In this document: in pieces, positions 35,976-43,482 of the stretch
How positions within the stretch are numbered: position 1 is the first letter of the stretch
Layout: each line of letters begins with the position of its first letter
NCBI GenBank assembly: GCA_027346135.1
Contig: DAIESS010000003.1
Span: 1 to 43,482, forward strand
Reading direction: 5' to 3'
DNA: 43,482 nucleotides
Source: Candidatus Saccharimonadota bacterium
GTDB taxonomy: Bacteria > Patescibacteriota > Saccharimonadia > Saccharimonadales > UBA4665
The notes under the pieces: generated by a model
Seen by the model: the letters and a program-made list of their open reading frames with translations, nothing else
Databases searched by the model: none
Told to the model about the DNA's origin: nothing
Program-made: the position numbers and the translations under genes

Positions 35976-37489
35976 TGGAACGCGACAACTACCCATACCG
36001 CGGCATATTCGACCCTCTAGTTGACCCATCTGCTGAGCAGCCCAAAATACCAACGCCACCACAAGCAGCAGCTGCGCCAACTTCACCAACAGAGGCAACA
36101 GCACCCCCTCAGCCTCAACAATCTTTTGCCCCAGCTGAGGAGTCTCGATCGGCATCGGAGTTTCCGCCTGCCTCTACTCATCGGCCACGCCCGGTAGTTG
36201 ATCGGCCAATTAGTCGTCAGGAAGATTACGAGCGCTTTATGAGACGCATGCGCGGCGACCGAGTTCAAGACCAAACTCAAGACCGAGATACCGTTGCGCC
36301 CATAGATGTACTGCCCGTACCTCAAAGCTCCTTGTTTGGTATAAGGATTGATCCCAGGGAACGATACACATCCGAGCTGCCAGCCATTAATAGTAAGCCT
36401 AACTTAAGTGACGGTGAACGACAGCCTACGCTCAATGATTCTGAGGAAGATGACGACGTAACCTTGCCATTAGAAGAGGACGCTGAACCATGGAAATGGC
36501 ACGAGGTGGTTATGGTTGCGCTCCGTCGTCGTCCCATTATCATAGCCGGTATAGCTGCTGTAGCTCTCACCGGCGGAGTCGTGGGCGGCAAGACTTTCAT
36601 TGACCATAATAATGAAGTGGCAATGCAAATGATTGAGGCACACCCTTCGTTGACTAACGAATGGTTGCCAGAATGTGGCACAGGAAAAAATGTCGAAGCC
36701 ATTACACTTAGCGTTTCTGGAACCGCAGAGGTAAGAATCCCGGTACAGCTGGCTAATGCCGCGCAGGGCCACAGCGCTTATCTACTGGCTCAGGCAAGCC
36801 CTAATCTGTTCGTTAAGGCTGGCCTGTGTGGTGAGCGTGGCTCCGATCATAAGCCGCGAGATCTCGCAACTTTCAATCCTGACTCAAACAGTTACGAGAT
36901 TAATCGTAAGGCCGCCGGCCTTTATACTCCCGCTACAAGCAGTACGGGAGCGCCTAATATAACCGGTAATCCTGGTTTAGGCCGACCGAACTCTCTCTAT
37001 GTTGATGGCAAGAAAATTGACGACCCAACTAAATATCCCTTTTCAGATGCTACAAACAAAATGCTAGCTACACTTATTACTGTTAATACCGATCCGAAGA
37101 CCAAGCAGGCTAATGGCATGTCATATACGCAAGCCATGAACACCCTATATGGCACTAAGCTGGTCGAACAGACTTTTGTAGAGATGGAGAGCCAGTGTTC
37201 TTCATTATCGGCAGGAGCGGACAAATTTTTATCTCGTAAAATAGCCGCCATGGCTTTAGAAGCGGAATCAAGTAGCCAAAAGGCTGATGCGCCAGTTTTT
37301 GCCGATGGCAGCCGATATGGTTCGATGGCTTATGCTTTTCAAAGTGAAAAAGTTAATAAGCCGTATCTTGATAGCAAGACCATATCCGTCGACAACTTGA
37401 CCATATCATGTAGTTTAGCAAGCCCACCGCCATCATCAGCCACCCCACGCCAATCAAGTCAAACCACAACTAACGGAGTAAAACCATGA
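35975..37489 (+). CDS. Membrane protein, disordered cytoplasmic N-terminus, one TM, four-Cys extracytoplasmic domain
   Basis: TM PIIIAGIAAVALTGGVVGGKTFI; Cys in PECGTG, GLCGER, SQCSSL, ISCSLA. Confidence 0.7.
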   Translation: MERDNYPYRGIFDPLVDPSAEQPKIPTPPQAAAAPTSPTEATAPPQPQQSFAPAEESRSASEFPPASTHRPRPVVDRPISRQEDYERFMRRMRGDRVQDQTQDRDTVAPIDVLPVPQSSLFGIRIDPRERYTSELPAINSKPNLSDGERQPTLNDSEEDDDVTLPLEEDAEPWKWHEVVMVALRRRPIIIAGIAAVALTGGVVGGKTFIDHNNEVAMQMIEAHPSLTNEWLPECGTGKNVEAITLSVSGTAEVRIPVQLANAAQGHSAYLLAQASPNLFVKAGLCGERGSDHKPRDLATFNPDSNSYEINRKAAGLYTPATSSTGAPNITGNPGLGRPNSLYVDGKKIDDPTKYPFSDATNKMLATLITVNTDPKTKQANGMSYTQAMNTLYGTKLVEQTFVEMESQCSSLSAGADKFLSRKIAAMALEAESSSQKADAPVFADGSRYGSMAYAFQSEKVNKPYLDSKTISVDNLTISCSLASPPPSSATPRQSSQTTTNGVKP

Positions 37490-38850
37490 GCACTAACCCA
37501 TCCAACCCAAACAACATATCATTTGCCATGTGGGGGCAACCTATACCGTATCCCGGTGGTCAACCTGAAACCGAAGCCGTAGCAAACTTTGAAGTACCAG
37601 TGCCAATGCCTCCGACACCCTATGATTTGCCCGTAGAGCACGATGGTGCGACCTTGGTTGCTCAAGAAGATCACCATGATGTCATGGCACTAGAGACACC
37701 CACAAGTTTGATAGGCCAATTGGAAGGTATCCAGGTACCGCCGCGGCTTAAAAATATCCTAGATTTGGCACGACAGACAGTTGTCGATCAAAACATTCCG
37801 GTCGATGACAGAAGCCTGGCGTCTTTGGCATATTTAGAGGGTCAGCGCCGGGTTGATGGCGAAGAAAGGGCTGAGATAGGGGCCGTCTTAGAGGCAGTTG
37901 CTCAGGTGCTTGCAAATCGGGCCGAGGCTCAGCAGCGCCGAACCTCTCAGCATGCTTTGGATGAAGCTACTATTCTTGGCCGTAACATCACTGTTGAAGA
38001 AAGGCGGCGTGATAGTTCTCTTGCCGCACAACAGTACACCGTAACGCGTATGGCCGTTGAGAATCTTCAGCGCGATACTAAGGCCGATCATGCCGCCTTG
38101 CAAGACGCCCGGGTTATGCGTCAAGAGGCGGTTAGACTTCGCAACTTGCATCAAGAAACACTCGACAAATATCAAGCCGTCATCGATTTGTATACAACTA
38201 GAAGCCAAGAACTCGCTCTTGGCTTAGGCGGACCGCTTACTGAAGACGAGATCAACTTCTTCATTTTGGGTGATGGTAATGAGCGTGGAAGGGTAGGTGG
38301 CACTGAACCTGGCCTATACGACTACGTTCAAAACCCTGCGGTAACCGTTAGTCGCGTGGTGGCACTTATCAATGAAGCTTACTTGCCGGGTTGGCGTGCT
38401 CAAATGGAAGTGACAAAATCCAAAATCGAGGCAAAACGCCAGGAAATTGAAGAACTAAATGCCAGAGTTGAAGCTCTTCAGGCGCAAGAGGAACGTAAGG
38501 AAGAGTGGGACTTAACACTTCAGCAGCGCGCCCGAGAAGAATATTTGCATCAAGAAGACACGGCTCTTATATTTGGCCGCGAGAGAGAACTTCGCGACGA
38601 AGCAGCTGCAGCAGTTTTTGATCATGAAACAGCTCCGCGAGTCTCATTTTTGCAAGAAGTGATTGACGTAATGGAAGCAAATAGGCCATCATTGGCTCAG
38701 GCTAGATCGGTGGAGAATCGACCTGAAGAATTGTCCGGCCCAAGGAGTAGGCGCTTGACGCCAGAGAACAGGACTGGAGACGACAGGCCGCATCGTATAA
38801 CGCCTAGCACGTTGGCTAGAGCGGCCTTTCGGGGAATAACGGGTAAGTAA
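37486..38850 (+). CDS. Coiled-coil hypothetical protein
   Basis: ATGA overlap with upstream stop; long K/E/R/Q heptad-rich segments (KSKIEAKRQEIEELNARVEALQAQEERKEEW). Confidence 0.7.
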   Translation: MSTNPSNPNNISFAMWGQPIPYPGGQPETEAVANFEVPVPMPPTPYDLPVEHDGATLVAQEDHHDVMALETPTSLIGQLEGIQVPPRLKNILDLARQTVVDQNIPVDDRSLASLAYLEGQRRVDGEERAEIGAVLEAVAQVLANRAEAQQRRTSQHALDEATILGRNITVEERRRDSSLAAQQYTVTRMAVENLQRDTKADHAALQDARVMRQEAVRLRNLHQETLDKYQAVIDLYTTRSQELALGLGGPLTEDEINFFILGDGNERGRVGGTEPGLYDYVQNPAVTVSRVVALINEAYLPGWRAQMEVTKSKIEAKRQEIEELNARVEALQAQEERKEEWDLTLQQRAREEYLHQEDTALIFGRERELRDEAAAAVFDHETAPRVSFLQEVIDVMEANRPSLAQARSVENRPEELSGPRSRRLTPENRTGDDRPHRITPSTLARAAFRGITGK

Positions 38851-38892
38851 AATAAGTACTGACGAGCATAAGCTAAAACGGAGGAAGAAGAA

Positions 38893-41800
38893 ATGTCATT
38901 AGTCAGACGATCAGAGCAACTACAGGTTACACCAATAGTCCCAGAAGGTTTTGATGATTATCCATTCCTTGATCGTGACGACTTAATCCTTTACATGGAG
39001 CACATGCCCGTACTAGTTGCGGCTATGGACGAAGAGCAGCTAGTGAACCGTGCCAACGACAAGGATTATGAAACTGAACTAAGGCAATACGAATATGGTT
39101 GCCTGTCGCCAAGCGGACAGGACATACCTGGCGCGTTTGAACGACATGCCGTTAATTTACTTTATGCAAATCGTGATCAAATAAATGTCTGGCGTCAAAA
39201 TAAGGTTAATGAGCTTTGTGGGTCGGGCGTGACTTTTGATAACGCCAGGCAGCAGGCGGACCAAATGGCTCAAAAAGAAGCAATTGGTCGTGTGATCACT
39301 ATATTTGAGCCTCATGTCCAGAAAGCGATTAGTCACGAGGTACTACGTCGAGCCCAAAAGTTTGCTAGTACTGAATACCCGACGCATCGGTTTGAGACTT
39401 TTAAACAATATCTAGAGGCTTACCATGCCGACGACGCTCGTTATCCGCTAACGGTAGCTTACGGCCTATTTGACAGCTACATGAGTGCCGGTAAGCGAAC
39501 TAGCCCACAAACGCGCGAACGTCTATTTGAGGCTTTTGTGGCCGTCGATCAGAAGGGCAGTGACGGTCGCGTCTTTAAGGCTATGGCTTACAGTGACATA
39601 CCAGAACGTGTGACTATGCTTGATGCCAAAGTCAGTCGGGTTTACCGAGCTCGTGAGGCAGAAATTAAAGCCTCGGCTCGGGGTGGACGAACACCTGACT
39701 ATGGTCGAATTGCTGATAAATATGGCCCTATGTTCGAAGCGCTCGGTTGCCCGTACCCAGAACCAGGTGCCCAGCCGGAAACTCTCCTACTTAAGACACG
39801 TCAAGTTGCCAGAAATATTGGCCGCCAAACTGTAGAGTCAGCTGGTGCTCTGACGGATACCGTAAAAGAGAATGCTGTTTCGGCTGGTAGAGCCGCCGGT
39901 GTAGTGGCGGTTGCAACCGGTATTGGTCTTAGCACGGTTGGTGGGGCGGCTTCTTCGGCTCGTGCTGCAGAGTTACATCCTCAAGTTGTCGCTACACAGC
40001 TAGTTAGTTTTGAGACGAAAAGTCATGAAAAAACTCTTGATCCGACCCTAATCAGTAAAACTTATCAGGCGATGCTGGCTGAAGCCAAAAAGAGTGGAAA
40101 TGATGCCGAGTGGCGCGCTGTCCACATCATGCAGTTCCTGACATCAAAAGGACTTAACCAGGCTTGTGCAGCTACGCTTGCGCCGGTTTGCGAAGCTAGT
40201 TTTATTGGTAACTTCGACGTCGAGAGTGCCGGCACCTTCAGCCCAACACTTAAACAGTTTGGCGGTGGTCCAGGCCGAAGCTTTGGCCAGTGGAGTGAGG
40301 GCGGTCGATTTGATGCCTTACTACGCTTTGCTAAAAATAATAACTTGCAACCCTACGCCCTGGGCACGCATGAATCCTTTGTTTGGCAAGAATTGACGCA
40401 CGGTTACAAATTTGTAAAAGATAAACTAGATGGCTCAAAAACCGTTGCTGAGGCTACTGCCATTGTTGAGCGTTATTACGAGGCCCCGGCCAACTTTTCT
40501 TCTAGCTACCATGAGCGTACCAGGCGCGGTGAGCGGTACTTTAACTGGTTTATGACCACCTACAACCATTTAGCATCTGCTCATTCTTCGGTGAATAATA
40601 GCGCTCCCGCGCCAGTACCTAGTGCGCCACACAACACCGCGCCAGCACCTGTTGCTCCGTCTGCGCCAGCCTCTCCGCTGACGCCAGAGGCACCGGCAGT
40701 ACCGCCCATTTCGCCTATCGCCGGTTCGTCACCCGACACTCAGGCTCCAGAAGTACCGATGCCTGCTTTTAGCAATGCCGCTTTTTGGAGCGTAATCGAT
40801 TCTACAAATGCTCCGTCGTCAAGTTCGGCCGAGTCCCAGCCCGCTATGAATACAGCTTTGTCGGCCGATCAACTTCAGTCGCTTTTGTCGGCGGCCGATA
40901 CTTCCCAAGTAGCACCAGAGAACTTGCTTCTGCCTTCGACTAGCGATAACTCGGCGGCGAACATGGCGCCCGCTACCCAAGATTCTGTCTCAGCTGGTTC
41001 GAGTGAAAGTGTTCAGGCCGGTACTCCTGCTAGTGGTGATGCAGCACCTACTTCACCAGTGGCCGACACAACGGTAGGGGACAGAATATTGCAGCAGCTA
41101 GCTCAATTTGGTGGTCCAACCAGCCCAGATACAGCACCTTATAGCCCATCAGCCGCAAGTCAGACACCCGATACTGCGCCCAACCAACAAGGCGACGTGA
41201 TTTTGCCGAACCTCCCGCCTAGCCAAACAAACGCCAACTCGACACCAAACGGAGCAGATATTTTGAACGGCGCATTACCGCCAACTGATTTTGTCGGTGG
41301 TGGTCCTGTCGGTTCGTCGGACGCTCAGCCTGCCATGCCTGGCGCCACTTCTCCAGATGTAGCTCCGGCAACGCCAGCCAACCCATCGCAGCCTGCTGGA
41401 TCATCTAATGGTCAGTCAACAGCTCCCTCGGCTTCAGCGGTTCCTTTGCCATCATTCTTGTTTGGAGCATCTACCGCTCCAGAGCAGTCATCGAATGGTT
41501 CTAACCAGTCATCAGCTCCTGTGGCATTGCCTGGTGCCGTAACTAGTGATGGTGCTCCACAGGCTAATGTCGACCCAGCGCAAAATGTCGCAATCTTGCC
41601 GTCCAGCCCGAGCGGAGCCGATCAGTCACCAGACCAGAATAATTCAAACAATTCTATCTTGTCACCAAGTACGCCGACATCGCCGTCCGCCCAAGCCCCG
41701 GTTACGCCACAGCCTGCACCTTCTGCCCCCAAGCATGAAGCTTCACCTAAAAGTAATCAGCCAAACTCAAAAGCCGATTTTGCCCAAGCTCTTGGTGTCA

Positions 41801-42300
41801 GTACATCCGATCTAATACCTAATAGCGAAGGTATATACTTGTCTAAAAGTGCCGAGAAGAGCCTAGGCTATTACCGTAAGTTGCACGATGCGTATCGCAA
41901 GGCCTATCCAAAGGACGGTGCTGTCGATAAATGGGGCATGTACACCGGACAATGTGTGTCCTGGTCGGCCTTCCGAGTATCAATGGATGACAAACCAGGT
42001 GCCGCCCCAGTTTGGGGAGGTAGAGGTAACGCTAACCAGTGGATTCAAAATGCACGCAGAGCTGGCTACAAAGTTGATAAGACACCTGCTGTTGGAGCGG
42101 TCCTAGAATGGGACAAGGGCGCTCCGCATCACGAAGAATTCGGACACAGCTCTTACGTTGAAAAAGTTTTCGACGACGGCTCGGTCTTAATTAGCGAATA
42201 CAATAACGTTGCTCCCAATACATTCTCGATGCGTATCATTCCTCGTGATCAAATTAACAGTTACATGTACTTCATCCACTTTGAAGCTGGCAGGTCTTAG
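38893..42300 (+). CDS. Giant putative muralytic effector: N-terminal domain, TM, phage-tail-lysozyme-like domain, P/S/A-rich linker, C-terminal CHAP
   Basis: FIGNFDVESAGTFSPTLKQFGGGPGRSFGQWSEGGRFDALLRFA (tail-lysozyme-like); CHAP GQCVSWSAFRVSMDD...GHSSYVEKVFDDGSVLISEYN; SD GGAGGAAG. Confidence 0.82.
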   Translation: MSLVRRSEQLQVTPIVPEGFDDYPFLDRDDLILYMEHMPVLVAAMDEEQLVNRANDKDYETELRQYEYGCLSPSGQDIPGAFERHAVNLLYANRDQINVWRQNKVNELCGSGVTFDNARQQADQMAQKEAIGRVITIFEPHVQKAISHEVLRRAQKFASTEYPTHRFETFKQYLEAYHADDARYPLTVAYGLFDSYMSAGKRTSPQTRERLFEAFVAVDQKGSDGRVFKAMAYSDIPERVTMLDAKVSRVYRAREAEIKASARGGRTPDYGRIADKYGPMFEALGCPYPEPGAQPETLLLKTRQVARNIGRQTVESAGALTDTVKENAVSAGRAAGVVAVATGIGLSTVGGAASSARAAELHPQVVATQLVSFETKSHEKTLDPTLISKTYQAMLAEAKKSGNDAEWRAVHIMQFLTSKGLNQACAATLAPVCEASFIGNFDVESAGTFSPTLKQFGGGPGRSFGQWSEGGRFDALLRFAKNNNLQPYALGTHESFVWQELTHGYKFVKDKLDGSKTVAEATAIVERYYEAPANFSSSYHERTRRGERYFNWFMTTYNHLASAHSSVNNSAPAPVPSAPHNTAPAPVAPSAPASPLTPEAPAVPPISPIAGSSPDTQAPEVPMPAFSNAAFWSVIDSTNAPSSSSAESQPAMNTALSADQLQSLLSAADTSQVAPENLLLPSTSDNSAANMAPATQDSVSAGSSESVQAGTPASGDAAPTSPVADTTVGDRILQQLAQFGGPTSPDTAPYSPSAASQTPDTAPNQQGDVILPNLPPSQTNANSTPNGADILNGALPPTDFVGGGPVGSSDAQPAMPGATSPDVAPATPANPSQPAGSSNGQSTAPSASAVPLPSFLFGASTAPEQSSNGSNQSSAPVALPGAVTSDGAPQANVDPAQNVAILPSSPSGADQSPDQNNSNNSILSPSTPTSPSAQAPVTPQPAPSAPKHEASPKSNQPNSKADFAQALGVSTSDLIPNSEGIYLSKSAEKSLGYYRKLHDAYRKAYPKDGAVDKWGMYTGQCVSWSAFRVSMDDKPGAAPVWGGRGNANQWIQNARRAGYKVDKTPAVGAVLEWDKGAPHHEEFGHSSYVEKVFDDGSVLISEYNNVAPNTFSMRIIPRDQINSYMYFIHFEAGRS

Positions 42301-42324
42301 GACTGTAGCTGCTACACTTAAAGA

Positions 42325-43482
42325 GTGAACGAACCACTCACTAGAAAACTGCAAGAATTACCTAAAGCACCCGGCGTCTACTTTCACAAGGATGCTACCG
42401 GGGAGATAATTTACGTCGGCAAAGCGGCGGTGCTTAGAAATCGCGTCCGCCAGTATTTTCAGAAATCACGAAGTCGCGATCAAAAGACCGAACTGTTGGT
42501 AGCCGAAATTTTCGATACCGACTGGATGGTAGTCGATAGTGAAATCGAAGCACTGTTTTTAGAAGCGGAAATGATCCGCCGTTACATGCCGCGCTACAAT
42601 ATTTTGCTGCGCGACGACAAGGCGCTCAGTTATATTCGAATTGATCTCGACAGCGACTTTCCGACCGTCACGACGACGCGTCGGCCGCTTGATGACGGAG
42701 CACGCTATTTTGGACCATACTTTAGCACCTATGCCGTTCGGCAAGCCTTGAAGATGTTGCGACGTATCTTTCCTTTTTCGACTCGCCGCATTAACGGTCA
42801 AAAACGAGCCACGCTGCATTATCATCTTGGACTCGATCCGGGCCTGGAAGAGGGCCGGACAAGCCTGGAAGATTACCGGGCCAACTTGCGTAAACTTATT
42901 GCCATCATCGAGGGCAGGCGAAAAAGCATTGAGCGAGACCTCGAAAAGGAGATGAAGCAATACGCCAAAACACAACAGTTTGAGGCGGCCGCCAAAGTAC
43001 GCAACCAACTCCAGTTGCTGCAAAGCTTAACACGTCAAGTAATTTTTAGCGACAAAGAATTTTTGGACATTGCCAAGGACCATGCTCTCACAGAAATGGT
43101 TAACATGTTAAGTATTGAAAAATACCCCCGCCGTATCGAAGGTTACGACATTAGCCATATGTCCGGTACAAATGTGGTTGCTAGCATGGTCGTCTTCACT
43201 AATGGCGTTAGCGACAAGGGCGAATATCGTAAATTTAAGACTAAAATCGACCACAACAACGATTTTTATAATATGCACGAGACGATATCACGCCGCTTAA
43301 GCGATAAAAACCTCAAGGCTTGGGGTAAGCCGAGCTTAGTTTTGATCGACGGTGGTAAGGGGCAGCTTGATGCCGCTATTCGTGCTCGCAACGAACGCGG
43401 CCAGCAGAACCTCCCATTTATCGGGCTAGCCAAACGCGAAGAGCAGGTCGTTATTCATAATCGCGAATCCAAGGTGACGCTT
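42325..43482 (+). CDS. uvrC: Excinuclease ABC subunit UvrC (3'-truncated by window end)
   Basis: GTG start: NEPLTRKLQELPKAPGVYFHKDATGEIIYVGKAAVLRNRVRQYF (GIY-YIG); EGYDISHMSGTNVVASMVVF; IDGGKGQLDAA. No stop in window, so absent from the ORF track. Confidence 0.93.
   Translation, partial: MNEPLTRKLQELPKAPGVYFHKDATGEIIYVGKAAVLRNRVRQYFQKSRSRDQKTELLVAEIFDTDWMVVDSEIEALFLEAEMIRRYMPRYNILLRDDKALSYIRIDLDSDFPTVTTTRRPLDDGARYFGPYFSTYAVRQALKMLRRIFPFSTRRINGQKRATLHYHLGLDPGLEEGRTSLEDYRANLRKLIAIIEGRRKSIERDLEKEMKQYAKTQQFEAAAKVRNQLQLLQSLTRQVIFSDKEFLDIAKDHALTEMVNMLSIEKYPRRIEGYDISHMSGTNVVASMVVFTNGVSDKGEYRKFKTKIDHNNDFYNMHETISRRLSDKNLKAWGKPSLVLIDGGKGQLDAAIRARNERGQQNLPFIGLAKREEQVVIHNRESKVTL

Noticed and set aside
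40600-41770. Tandem DNA repeat array in the P/S/A-rich linker
   Set aside because: The protein is compositionally repetitive, but I see no regular DNA repeat unit; most likely a disordered linker.
1-43482. CRISPR array, tRNA, rRNA or tmRNA genes
   Set aside because: Looked for regularly spaced repeats, TPsiC-arm (GGTTCGAATCC-like) and rRNA-like blocks; none was convincing by eye.

Overview
The window looks like a chromosomal segment from a Candidatus Saccharibacteria/CPR-type bacterium. This assignment is inferred from gene content and architecture; no 16S is present. Recognisable housekeeping genes are mnmA, alaS, ruvX, mltG, obgE, an exonuclease I (sbcB-like) gene, uvrA, rplY (L25/CTC), trhO and a 3'-truncated uvrC. 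There is also an FtsA-like ATPase followed by a large TM protein, several secreted or surface proteins, DedA, DUF2127 and ABC-exporter membrane proteins, and a five-gene operon (33.9-42.3 kb) ending in a 1135-aa protein with phage-tail-lysozyme-like and CHAP domains. No tRNA, rRNA, CRISPR array or transposase was recognised. Main observations: (i) many genes have a sigma70-type -10 hexamer only 6-13 nt before the start codon, implying leaderless mRNAs; (ii) a cluster of small, GC-rich, SD-led membrane-protein genes at 5.3-7.55 kb has two operons with a shared 5' leader (TTCGTCAAGAA + 7-bp covarying hairpin + CCTTnAGGAG SD) at identical spacing from the promoter, plus two copies of a ~100-nt structured element ending in a U-tract; (iii) a GC-rich coiled-coil membrane gene at 32.3-33.5 kb is bracketed by a perfect 14-bp inverted repeat and shares an edge motif with the 5.3-6.0 kb island; (iv) the putative envelope/muralytic operon at 33.9-42.3 kb has a ~220-nt highly structured leader. 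All reading was by eye; no database search was run.
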